From Talpa occidentalis (Eukaryota > Chordata > Mammalia > Eulipotyphla > Talpidae): 64,000 nucleotides of DNA. The stretch is from positions 23,673,641 to 23,737,640 of the forward strand of contig NW_023601433.1 of assembly GCF_014898055.3 (NCBI RefSeq). The letters run 5' to 3'. How positions within the stretch are numbered: position 1 is the first letter of the stretch; every line of letters begins with the position of its first letter. The position numbers and the translations under genes were made by a program. Positions 36,366-46,300 of this stretch are shown here, piece after piece. The notes under the pieces were generated by a model, which saw nothing but the letters and a program-made list of their open reading frames with translations, did no database searches and had not been told where the DNA came from.

Positions 36366-38041
36366 CCCCGGCTGCTGCTGTCGTGTTTCATGAGTCAGCC
36401 CTGAAAGATCTCTTTGGTCTTCCAGCTGCTTGAGTCACTCCCTGTGCTCTGAGATAGTTTTGCTGAAGCTGTGAGCCACCTTGACAAACGATGGTTCCAT
36501 TCTGCCGCAGCACAGAAGATAACAGAGTGTTGTGTTTTCTTTCTAGGCGCGAGGGGAGTGATACTGACAATAGTTAGACTTGAGTGTGTGGCGCAGACAT
36601 GGAGCTCGCGGTGTAGGAAGAGCGTCCTGATTTCGTCCAGGTCTGTGGAGCAGTTCCCCCGGTGAATTTATCCTCACCGTATTTTCTGTTTTTGCTCCTG
36701 ATACGCTTATATTTCAAATCACTTTCTTAATCACTTCCTAGTTAAGGCTTTTTAGAGACTTAAGGATTTGAAATCTTATTCTCTAATATGTTCTGAAGGT
36801 TTATATATTTTTTAAGCATGGTAATATATTTTCATATTTTTTCTCCTTTAATGTCCTCTGCACCGGAGTGAAGGATTTGTGTTCAACAAGGATTGCAGTC
36901 CTGGAACACTGGGTTAGGGAAAGGTATAGGGTGTAGGGCGGTGCAGAGGAGGGTGGGAGGGAGAGATAAAGGGCTAGATAGAATGATCACCTTTTGTTTT
37001 GATGGTTTAAAAGGTATATACTGGCATTATCTCAATAAGAACTCCATAGCCTTGTGACCTTTCTTTGTTTCTTGAGATGTGACTCTCATTTCGGTTAAGG
37101 CATATCATATTGCTAAATCTGAAGTCAAGATGAAAATCATTTCATGTGATTAAACCCAATAAATGGCAGGGCACTTTTTCTCAATGTGTTAGGTGGATCA
37201 CTGCCTAGGAAGGCTCTGCGAGAGGACTTTTGAAGATGAGCTCGAAGTACAGTGTTGATTTAATTGAGGTTCTTCCACTACACCACAGTCTTTTAAGTGA
37301 TTTCTTGTTCTTCATTCCTCTCCCGCAAAGGTATGTGGATCTAATCTGTTCCAAACTTTTCTTCCATACTTAGTAGTGAGTTGTCAGATGCTCACTGCAG
37401 TAGTTGAACACCTTTAATACCTCTTTCAAGAAGGATGGCATTTGTGAAAAAGTGTCTTATTTTTCTAGCAAGATAAACATTTTTTATGTTATGCTATGGA
37501 AAATAAACCTTGATACATATATTTCTGTGTAAGATGAAAACAAATAATTCCACTAAAATGGAAATAGATGATTTTAAAGTGAATTAGCATAAAAACATAG
37601 GTCATGGATATAATCTGAAAGGGTTCTAGCCAGAAGTTGGTTTCTGTTTTTGCAGAAACCCAGTGTGGCAATAAGACATCACTTGTGTTGTTGAAAAATC
37701 ATTGCACAAGAGTCTTTAATTCAAATTTGAGTGTTATTATTCCAGTTAATTTCAGACTTGGAGAATCAACTACGTGTGAGATCAGGATTTTGAAATCAAT
37801 GCTTCCATTTATGTGACCTTATGTGAACACTGAAGGCCTTCATTTTTCACTTTGACAAATGAGGGTAGAATAGAAATCTCTCAAACCCTATCTGATGTTA
37901 AATATGTCAAATTCTTTGTTTCTGTGGCTGGGCATAGTGAACTAAAATAGCGAAGTGTTTCAGAAAGGGTTAGAGAAACCTATTATCCAAATTGCTTTCC
38001 CTCCAATGATCTTTTTATCCCCTTTCTTTTTGGCCAGTTTC
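36366..38041 (+). other. RAB18: Presumed RAB18 intron 1, nothing recognised
   Basis: AT-rich single-copy sequence with no SINE, L1 or open frame of note. It is assigned to the intron only because it follows the exon 1 donor. Confidence 0.6.
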
Positions 38042-38125
38042 ATACCGGGGATCGAACTGGTGCTGCAGAGTATGCAGGCAGCTTTGCAGCCCAGCACTTA
38101 ACCGCTGTGCCACCAGAGGAGGCCC
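38042..38125 (-). mobile_element. SINE, tRNA-like head only (minus)
   Basis: Only the 5' head of the main SINE is present, in reverse. It runs from the box B region ('ggggatcgaac') to the first bases ('gaggaggccc'). The 3' body and A tail are missing, so it is truncated or partly deleted. Confidence 0.8.
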
Positions 38126-39034
38126 TGCTTTTAAAGTTATTTTATGTTCCAGAAGTGATATGACCTTTACTGTAACAGCACAAATAATGTAGGAAATGGA
38201 TGGTATTTCTTATTCAGCAATCAGAAAAATTCGTAATATTTTGCCTCCTCTTTGACTCTCGGGCTCCTAGCTTAGGCGCTTGCTCACACAGAATTTCCAT
38301 CAGAGAAGATGAAAGATGCAGGTGCACTTTTACAGGGAACATTATCTGGTAGCCTGTTATTTGAATAACATTTTAAAAGACTGCATTAGAGAAGATAGAA
38401 AATGGGGAGAAGATAGAAAATGAGGGAAAGAGCCCAGGTTTGTTCATGTATTTGTATGATTTCATCAGTTGCCCATTGCAGAGAATAAAATATGTCTTAA
38501 GAAGAAATAATTCAGTAAAAAGAGAAAAAAACAGAAAATTAAACCTTGACGTATTAGTAAATTCGGGAATCTGGTTTGCAATCTCTCTCCCTCTCCACCT
38601 CTCTCCATCCTATGAGAGAGAAAGAGAGAGAATGGCTGCCACCACTACTGGTAACATCTCTTTGAAAAATGTGCATACTTACTAGGACCGTCTTGCATTC
38701 ATGCAAATATCTTTTTCTTCAATAAACGACAAAAAAATCAATCTTTACATTTTCTCGTGGCCTACAATTGATTCTTGGCTCAAGATTTCATTGGCTTTAT
38801 GACTTTATGGATGAATTGTGCATTAGTTTAACACCTGGATTATAGTTGTTTTTATTGTTGTTGTTGTCGTCTTGGAGAGATAAAAAAATAGAAATATATT
38901 AAATTTCTTTCCATTCATGGTCTTTTAAAATCCTTATCTTGATGATTTTACTCATCATCTCAGTGGTGATAGTTATTATTTGGATGATTTGATAGTCAAC
39001 ATGGGTTAACTCAACCTAAACCTTTGAGAGGATG

Positions 39035-39250
39035 AGAATCATTTTATTGGAACGACACAGCAACAGAGGAGGAAAAAAGTGGCATCATTCGGATTTCTTT
39101 AAGAAAATCCCTGGGTGTTGGACAAAGCTGTACAAAACATTGTCCATCAACTGCTTTCACGCCAAGCGTAGGCACACACTCCTTGACTGTTTTTTGCTGT
39201 TGCTGATATAGTTGTGTGTTTCCCTGAAGTAAGCCCGCCTCCATGTGTTT
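39035..39250 (-). pseudogene. Possible processed pseudogene tail, unidentified
   Basis: On the minus strand there is a 66-codon open stretch (39244 to 39044), followed directly by CCAATAAAATG, which holds a polyadenylation signal. It looks like the end of a reverse-transcribed mRNA, but I see no clear A tail or target-site duplication and do not recognise the protein. Low confidence. Confidence 0.2.
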
Positions 39251-40254
39251 TTAGTGTCTGTTAAACTGATTCTCCATAAATGCTTAGGGAACAGACTTTG
39301 AGTTTGAGGAACAATTTCCCTTTGGTTGCATTTAGTTGTGTCACATTATGGAATTCCTTTTCCTCCTCTGCCTTTCAAAAAGGTCGCTCTCCATAGAGAT
39401 ATTGAATGGTTCCTGCATTTGGGATTTTGCTTCAGCACAGCCAGCTTGTGCTGAAGATCTGGAGGGCGTGGCTGGAGTTCCCAGTGAATGATGGCCTTTG
39501 TTACAGTGAAATGAGATGTGGGCACTTATGAAATCCCTCTGGAATGTCAGTTCACTTTATGACTTTTCTACTTAGGAAAAGCTAAAAACCTTACGGTGAA
39601 ACTTCAAATCTAAAAAACTGTTAAGATAGTTAAGTGCCATTTGAATTTTAATTCAAAATCAGTTTCTTTTAAATACACCAAAATTGATGTCAATGCTGAG
39701 TTTTTTAGAAAAGAGAATAATCATGATTGATAATGTCATAGTAGTATACTTCTTTACCCACTTTTTCAAATTCAAGTCACTGCATGTTAATACACATACA
39801 TACAACACACGTTTCTCAGATCCTTACACATTGCAGCCGCCTTCCCATCAGCGTGCGCACAAGCATGCAGCTCCCTGTGTGTTGCTGAGGGCTCACATGA
39901 CCTTGCTGGGTGATTGACCTTCCACGGTGATTGGCAGGTTTCTCCTTGACAGATATCACTTCCTAACATGTGCATTTGAGTATCTGCCTTGAGTGTTTAT
40001 TCCTCAGCCCAGGGGCAGAGACTGCTGTTCACTTTCTTCATTGTTTTATGCTAAAAGCCTGGAAGAGTGTTTGCCACAATGCAAGTGCTTTAAAACAAAT
40101 TGTGAAGTAAATGAGTTGTGCACTTTTAACATTGGGAATGTAAAACCAGGACAAAGGCCTATTAGTACGGCTGTTAAAAAAGACAAGTGCACCCTCACCC
40201 CAGTCCCCTGTGCTCCTCCCTCCTTCCCTCTGCTCCCTGTCCTTCCTCCTTCCC

Positions 40255-40430
40255 TGCAGGATGTCTCTGATTAATAGTTGTATGTTTCTTTTTTCAGTTT
40301 TGTACTGTTGTTATTTTTTTACACTGATGTCTTATTTGGTTCCCCTATATCCCTGCTATAAGTGAAACCATCCATTATTTTACTTTTTCCTTCTGGCTTA
40401 TTTCACTGAGCATAATTGGTGAAGGAAATT
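40255..40430 (-). mobile_element. L1 3' end fragment (minus)
   Basis: Contains the reversed C-terminal ORF2 and 3' UTR blocks ('cctgctataagtgaaaccatcc', 'cttctggcttatttcactgagc'), diverged from the young L1s at 19650 and 62180. Sequence at 38126-40254 is otherwise unassigned intronic DNA. Confidence 0.7.
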
Positions 40431-40694
40431 CTATGGGGACTACGCCTGAAAGCAGGGAACAAATATTGTTTAAAAATGAACAATGATGTCTAAATTAAAA
40501 AAAAAAAAATTCTCACCAAGAAAAAAGGGCAGAAGTGTTGCCAACCACCCATCTGTAACCCACCTCCTTCTTCTAATGGAGGGCATTCTTTGAATCTGTT
40601 CTCCCTACTGGGTTTGAAATGGCTAACAAAGGACGTGGTTTTAGTGGCTCCTCCTGGTGGGTGACCATCATTGCCAATCCCTGACCTGCCTCTA

Positions 40695-40794
40695 NNNNNN
40701 NNNNNNNNNNNNNNNNNNNNNNNNNNNNNNNNNNNNNNNNNNNNNNNNNNNNNNNNNNNNNNNNNNNNNNNNNNNNNNNNNNNNNNNNNNNNNN
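40695..40794. other. Assembly gap of 100 N
   Basis: Exactly 100 N. Left of it is unique sequence (40431-40694). Right of it starts the tandem ankyrin-exon array. Arrays of this kind often break assemblies, so the array may be longer than shown. Confidence 0.99.
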
Positions 40795-40832
40795 TAAGAA
40801 TTTGAAAGTTTCTCTGTACATTAACTGCCTCA

Positions 40833-40974
40833 TTTTCTGCTAGACTAAGTGCCAATCCAGATATTTTGACATCAGTGGCAAATCTGCTGCGCTCCACTAT
40901 GCAGTTGATAAAGTGAATCAGTCGATAATAACAAGCTGCTTCTACACAAAGTAGATATTGAAGCATGAAACAAG
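40833..40974 (+). pseudogene. Ankyrin exon copy 1 (5'-truncated, frameshifted)
   Basis: Starts abruptly within the exon ('ttttctgctag'), after unrelated upstream sequence, and runs to 'gaaacaag|gtatag'. A missing G near 40872 shifts the frame, and 'gaagcatgaaac' adds a stop. It still shows SANPDIL and a donor at 40975. Confidence 0.7.
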
Positions 40975-41016
40975 GTATAGACCAAGTAACATAATATACA
41001 AAATATATGAACTGCA

Positions 41017-41260
41017 TTTTTTTTTTTATAGAAGCATGGAGTACAATCAGAAGCGCAGGAGGGTGAGAGAATTCACCAGGGCCAGAGCAGACAGCAGAAT
41101 GGCAGACTGACAAAAACAACTGCCGAGGGGAGCAGCTAGCGGCAAGAAAGGTCTGTGCACCATGTGGGACCTCCCACAGCGGCCAGGGATCGGACAGGTG
41201 CTCCAGAGGCTGTGCCAGCTTCGCACCCCACGCTCAACTGTTGTGCCACCGGGGAGGCCC
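41017..41260 (-). mobile_element. SINE of array unit 1
   Basis: Minus-strand full-length SINE between ankyrin exon copies 1 and 2, from the T-rich tail at 41017 to 'ccggggaggccc' at 41260. Confidence 0.9.
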
Positions 41261-41340
41261 ACAATTGCATTTCTTAAGCCACAAAACATTTTATTATCTA
41301 CATCTCTCTAATATATATGCATCCATACATTCATAGTGAA

Positions 41341-41518
41341 GACAATACACAAAGCCAGAAGGAGGAATATGTACGTTTTTCTGCTACAACATGGTGTCAA
41401 ATCCAGATATTTTGGACATCAGTGGCAACTCTGTGCCCCACTATGCAGTTGATAACGAAATCAGTTGATAATAACTAAGCTACTTTTACACAAAACGAAT
41501 ATGGAAACACAAAACAAG
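41341..41518 (+). pseudogene. Ankyrin exon copy 2 (frameshifted)
   Basis: The exon is complete in outline, from 'gacaatacacaaagccag' to 'acaaaacaag|gtatag'. One extra T in 'gtacgtttttctg' (about 41379) shifts the frame, and another indel follows near 41455. It is non-coding as written. Confidence 0.75.
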
Positions 41519-41559
41519 GTATAGACCAAGTAACACTATTTACAAATATATGACCCGCA

Positions 41560-41807
41560 TTTTTTTTTTTTATATAAGCACTGTGTACAGTCAGAAGCAC
41601 GGGAGGGTGAGAGAATTCACCAGAGCCAGAGCAGAGAGCTGAACAGGCAGACTGACAAATTACACTGCAGTGGGGAGCAGCGGGCTGCAGGAGAGGTCTG
41701 GCGACATGTGGGACCCTCGCTTGGAGGCTGGGGATTGAACCAGCGCTCCAGAGTTTGTGCCAGCTTTGAACCACAGCACTCAACTACTGTACCAACGGGG
41801 AGGTCCT
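41560..41807 (-). mobile_element. SINE of array unit 2
   Basis: Minus-strand SINE at the same position in its unit as the one at 41017, from poly-T to 'acggggaggtcc'. Confidence 0.9.
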
Positions 41808-41887
41808 GAATTGCATTTCTTTTGCCACAAAACATTTTATTTCTACACATCTCTTTTATTTGTATGCATGCATACATTCATCGTGAA

Positions 41888-42064
41888 GACTATACACAAA
41901 GCCAGAAGGAGGAATATGTATGTTTTCTGCTAGAACATGGTGCCAATTCAGATATTTAGGACATCAGTGGCAACTCTGGTCCCCACTATGAAGTTGATAA
42001 CGAGAGTAAGTTGATAACATCTAAGCTGCTTTTACACAAAGCAAATATTGAAGCACGAAACAAG
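41888..42064 (+). pseudogene. Ankyrin exon copy 3 (one nonsense codon)
   Basis: The frame is open except for one TTG-to-TAG change (ILDIS becomes I, stop, DIS; about 41958). It reads QSQKEEYVCFLLEHGANSDI before the stop and KLLLHKANIEARNK after it. The last bases are 'aaacaagtaagg': the GT donor is shifted by one to two bases but still resembles a donor. Confidence 0.78.
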
Positions 42065-42107
42065 TAAGGACCCCAGTAACATTATTCACAAATATTGAAC
42101 TGCTTTA

Positions 42108-42378
42108 TATATATATATTTTATTATATATATATATATATATATATAATAAGCACTGGTACAGTCAAAAGCATGGAGGGTGAGAGAATTCACTAGCATCA
42201 GAGTGGAGAACAAACAGGCTGACTCACACAATACACTACTGAGGGGAGCAGCTGGTGAAGGAGAGGTCTGTGTGCCATGTGGGACCCTCTCCCATACGCC
42301 GGGAATGGAACCTGCGATGCAGAGTTTGCGGGCAGCTTTGCAACCCAGTACTCAAATGCTGTGCCACCAGGGAGGCCC
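42108..42378 (-). mobile_element. SINE of array unit 3 with expanded AT microsatellite
   Basis: Minus-strand SINE. The A-rich tail has turned into an AT dinucleotide repeat (about 42108-42148) that is absent from the sister units. It ends 'ccagggaggccc' at 42378. Confidence 0.9.
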
Positions 42379-42457
42379 AAACTGCATTTCTTAAGCCACA
42401 AACATTTGATTATCTGCATCTCTCTCATATGACTGCATGCATACATTCATACTGAAG

Positions 42458-42633
42458 ACAATGCACAAAGCCAGAAGGAGGAATATGTATGTTTTCTCCT
42501 AGAACATGGTGCCTATCCAGATACTTTGGATATAAGTGGCAACTCTGCCTCTCACTATGCAGTGGATAATGAGAATCAGTGGATAAAAACTAAGCTACTT
42601 TTACACAAAGCAAATATTGAAGCACGAAACAAG
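42458..42633 (+). CDS. Ankyrin exon copy 4, intact reading frame (ANKRD26-like)
   Basis: The best copy of the array. After 'catactgaag', which gives an acceptor-like AG, the frame is open for 59 codons. It includes QSQKEEYVCFLLEHGA, PDTLDISGNSASHYAVDNEN and KLLLHKANIEARNK, and is followed by a GTATAG donor at 42634. It covers about one and a half ankyrin repeats, a protein-binding fold. The family (ANKRD26, ANKRD18/20/30/36, POTE) has a run of ankyrin repeats followed by long coiled coils. No other exon of such a gene was found nearby, so it is either an exon fragment with no gene around it or part of a gene extending into unseen sequence. The polypyrimidine tract before it is weak. Confidence 0.5.
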
Positions 42634-42673
42634 GTATAGACCCAGTAACATTATTCACAAAATATATGAACTG

Positions 42674-42933
42674 CTTTTTATGTTTGTTTTTTATACAAGC
42701 ATTGGTACAGTCAGAAGCACGGGAGGTGGGTGAGAGAATTCACCACCAGAGTCAGAGTGGAGAGTACAACACGCAGATTGACAAAGTACAGTGCTGAGGG
42801 GATCAAGGGGTGACTGGAGAGGTCGGGGAGACATGTGAGACTCTTGCCAGGCGGCCAGGGATGGAACCAGTGCTACAGAGGCTGTGCCAGCTTCCCACCC
42901 CAGGGCTCAACTGCTCTGCCACAGGGGATGCCC
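42674..42933 (-). mobile_element. SINE of array unit 4
   Basis: Minus-strand SINE between exon copies 4 and 5, at the same unit position as the other three. It runs to 'caggggatgccc' at 42933. Confidence 0.9.
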
Positions 42934-43014
42934 TACTTTGCATTTCTGAAGCCACAAAACATTTTATTATCTACATCATCTCTCATATGTATGCATGCAT
43001 ACATTCATACTGAA

Positions 43015-43083
43015 GACGATATGCAAAGCCAGGAGGAGGAATATGTATGTTTTCTCCTACAACATGGTGCCGATCCAGATACA
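43015..43083 (+). pseudogene. Ankyrin exon copy 5 (3'-truncated)
   Basis: Reads QSQEEEYVCFLLQHGADPDT and then leaves the ankyrin sequence at about 43081-43084. The junction runs into unrelated sequence, so this marks the right end of the array. Confidence 0.75.
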
Positions 43084-43149
43084 ATTGGCATAAGTCAGCA
43101 AGATATCCATATAGACGGGTATGGAACTCTGAAGACCTGGAGGGACTAA

Positions 43150-43385
43150 AGAGCAACAGACTGCTTGTGACAATGCTAGAAGCATCATGGTGGCACAGGA
43201 GATGGACAAGATCCGGGAGCTGCGGGACAAGACCTCACCTGCAGGAGACACCCGAGAGGACCAGCCCAAGGCCACTGAGGCAGCAGAATCATTGGAGAAA
43301 GAAAGAGGATCATGATTCAGAGCTCACCAGTGCTGACACAAGGAAGAAGCCTATGAACTTGGGACTAATGGACTTGGACTGACAA
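43150..43385 (+). pseudogene. Possible processed pseudogene fragment, unidentified
   Basis: Codon-like sequence directly after the array. One frame reads from an ATG at 43189 (MVAQEMDKIRELRDKTSP) to a stop near 43316. Another frame continues as DSELTSADTRKKPMNLGLMD to 43381. A shift between two protein-like frames suggests a decayed retrocopy. I do not recognise the parent gene. Sequence at 43386-43989 is unassigned. Confidence 0.25.
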
Positions 43386-43989
43386 TCCCGGCAGAAGGCG
43401 GAGGACCTTGGCATGTTATTTTTTTTTGGGAATCTGGGGGTGGCCAGTGGGTGTCAATGGCCAAAAGCAGCCTGTGTATGCCCAGCAGCTAGGCAGAGGA
43501 AAAAAGCCAAATTTGAGAAGCAAAAGCTGGTGCTAAGTTGAAAAGCCCTGAGCGGCTGTTAAGCAGCCTGAGTATGCTGAAGACAAGTGAGTCTCTTAAA
43601 ATCACCTGTGGATGATGCACTGCTCGTTCTTGCCTGAGGGTGAATTGCTGAGGAACCCGTTCTTGGGGGAAGGGTGGGGAACGTGGCTTGGGGTGGAGCC
43701 CAAGCTGAAGAGAGGCCCAAGATAGGCCGCATGTAGAGTTTGGATCCCTGATCCATGCGCTTGTGCAGTGGGCTGGCCTGAGTGCAGGGGTCTGTGAGTT
43801 ACATTGGTGGCTATGAAAGCCGAGTGTTGGAGCGACCTCAGACAGAAACCGTGAGGGTTGGCGATTACCCCCAACAGTAGAATAGAATCGCCAATCCCAG
43901 AGTGAGTGCATCCTGGGGGTGGATGTGGTGTGTGGCTTGTAGCCGAGACTACAGCCAGGGAAGGCCAAGAAGCCTGACGGCTCCTGGTG

Positions 43990-44267
43990 TGTTACAGTAG
44001 AGGCCATGAGTGGTTTCCCTGCCTCATATGAGAAAGATGTGGTAATTGTTGTCTTCCTGCCTTAATGCATATGCTTATGCACTCCCAAGGTTTTCTTGAA
44101 ATGCATAAATAAAGAGCTGCTGAGACCCTCAGCAGGATGATGTCTGCACCCTGATCAGGTGTCTGCATCTCCTCACTCCCCCTCCCCATCATTCTGCAAT
44201 GGAGCTGACGCAGTCCCATCCTTCAGGAAGCCCTGACACCCATTCTGCTGTGGCTGGCTCGCAACAT
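43990..44267 (+). mobile_element. Candidate solo LTR
   Basis: Begins TGTTACAGTAGAGG, contains 'aataaagagctgctgagacc' (AATAAA at about 44107) and ends near 'ggctcgcaaca'. The TG...CA ends, the AATAAA about 160 bases before the end and the length fit a short endogenous-retrovirus LTR. No target-site duplication or internal region is visible. The first bases resemble those of the candidate LTR at 13829-14150. Confidence 0.4.
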
Positions 44268-46139
44268 TCACATAAGTATTATATAGCAAGTATTATATAG
44301 CAGTTGAAAAATAATACTTGACTATCAAAGTAAAAAGAACAAAAAGGATGAAAAGAAGGACAATGATAAAAAGAAGGAAGAGAATGATCTAGGTAGCCTG
44401 GCCCCGGCCAGTTCACCTTTCTGAGTCCATTTATTATAAAGCATATGTGGGTAAATTTCCTTTTTTTAAAGATAGGATTTCTGTCATGCCAAGGAAGGAA
44501 GGGAGGGGGATATGCAGGATCTCAGTGTCTAGCCAGTACAAAAGGTAGTGCTAGACTTTCAGCGAAAGTAGAGGACAAGCAATTTGAAACACATGGTGAT
44601 GTCACAAGGTAAAATCTGTAATTCTTCCTTTCAGATCGAAGAACAATTAGCAGCCATTGCTTTTCTGCAAATCAAACAGGATAAGTAGTGTTCAGACCAA
44701 GGCAAGTAAAATCTCACCCTTATCAGACAAATACTGCTAAGAGGTGAATGATGTGGGCAATTCAGCTTTGGTTTCTCCACAAAAGGAACGGGTTCACAAG
44801 CCTTTGTGTATGACTTGGAACATCGGTTCACACTTCATCAGATGTATGTTCCCTCACACACCCACACCAATGCATCCATGTCTTTTTCCCAGACCCCTGG
44901 GCCCCCTCCCTGTTGTGTGCAACCACTCCTACTCCCCCATCCAGTAGCACAAATTCTGTAGTACAATATCCTGGGTTTGTTTTGCTTAGGGTTGCCAGTT
45001 TTTGTTTAGTGACATTGTGGTGGAACTGTATTGCAGCAAAATACATTAATTTATATTCATAGATGTGTACACATGGAGGGAGGTCCTGGGAGAACACAAC
45101 CTTTCTGGGATTAGTCTGGGAGAGCCCTGACCTCTAGTCATGGAGAGCGAGCACTGAGCCCTCTTCCCTGGCAAGGGGTTGCAGCCCCTGGTGCAGGGGT
45201 CAAGCTCCCAGCTAGCTTGGTGTACAGCAGAAACAGAGGGTGGCTGTCTAGGGGCTTGCCCCAAATTAGCCCTGTGGAGGGCGTTACTGATAAGCATGAA
45301 AGGATGTAACTTTACTTTTTTTATTATTAATGAAAATTTCCCTGAGTTACCATTTCTTTCACCTACATTTATCACCACTGATTTGGGGGTTCTATCTTTC
45401 CCATGTTCCTCTTGTGTGAATGTCCCAGAGACTGCCCTGACAAACTCTGGTCTTGGGGTCTCAGTGTTCTAATATCCTAAGGGGCAGCCCTTTTAGGGCT
45501 GGGAGGCACAGGGGTCAGGGAATTGAGCTCCTGAGGGTTGCTTTCCAAGGGCACATCCTGAAGTTGCCCCATGGGGTCTGGCCGTTACCCTGGGGCATTA
45601 TTAGGATGATGAGTCATGATCATCATGACTCATTTTTTAAAATAAATTATAAAATCTTCCCTATTTTGGGAAAGCCCACCTAAGTCCCTCTCTTTTACAA
45701 ATAATCCACCTTCTCTCCCCTCAGTAAAGTGTTAGATACTTAGTATTGCCTCATATTCTGGACATGGAGTGGGGGAAATATGTAAACCTATTTGTTTCCA
45801 TATTTGAAACTTGCTAAACATCTCTGCCCAGATCCACCCCTTGGCTTCACATGCCAGCAGCCCTAAGATTCGGCAACTCTCCTCTCACAACACAACTCTT
45901 TGGTATCTCACTTCCTTATGCTTTATCTTTACCAAAGCCTCAGAAAAAGATCAATTCTTTCTCTATAATCCTTTTTCCGTTTTTAATTCCCCAAAATGTA
46001 TTCCCTCTTTAAGTCAAGATAAGTGACTTTCAAATCACATACACCGAAACAGCAATCTTGGTGGTTGCCTCAGAGAGTAAACAGACATGTCTATATCCAA
46101 CGTGTCAAAAAAAGAAGGGGAAGAGTGATTGTGCTCATG
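44268..46139. other. Single-copy sequence, nothing recognised
   Basis: No SINE, L1 or convincing coding frame. Short open frames on both strands lack family resemblance. It contains one 25-base palindrome (45609-45633, listed separately). Confidence 0.5.
45609..45633. promoter_or_regulatory. 25-bp palindrome holding two AP-1 consensus sites
   Basis: Two 12-base arms (ATGAGTCATGAT and its exact complement ATCATGACTCAT) around a single C. Each arm contains the AP-1 motif TGAGTCA/TGACTCA. Two perfect sites in a perfect palindrome are unlikely by chance, but whether it is used is unknown. Confidence 0.4.
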
Positions 46140-46144
46140 TATTG

Positions 46145-46300
46145 ATTCAGCAAACATAACTGAGCATCTACAATGTACCAAGAAGTTCTCTAATGCCTGA
46201 AAATGAGTAAACAAGATGGAATCCTTGCCCTCAAGGAATTTACAGTGTTTTTATTTATTTTGGATAGACCAAAGTCAAGTAAGCAGGCAATGATGCACTG
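46145..46300 (+). mobile_element. L2 LINE 3' end relic
   Basis: Diverged match to the L2 3' end: 'attgattcagcaaacataactgagcatct', 'caatgtaccaagaag' and 'ccttgccctcaaggaatttac'. An ancient element. Confidence 0.6.

Larger units (their letters stand above)
40795..43085 (+). repeat. Tandem array of ankyrin-exon units, each with an embedded SINE
   Basis: Four unit-to-unit repeats of about 540-570 bp plus partial ends. Each unit holds intron-like sequence ('catttcttaagccacaaaac'), an ankyrin exon ('agccagaaggaggaatatg' to 'gaaacaag|gtatag') and then one minus-strand SINE. The marker 'catttct..gccacaaa' recurs at about 41270, 41813, 42384 and 42938. The SINE occupies the same position in every unit, so it was present in the founder before amplification. 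The peptide pattern (QSQKEEYVCFLLEHGA.PD then NIEARNK) is that of the ANKRD26/ANKRD18/POTE family of ankyrin proteins. Confidence 0.85.

Noticed and set aside
40490..41119. 209-codon minus-strand frame across the second N gap
   Set aside because: It reads through 100 Ns and a SINE, and there is no continuous evidence for it.
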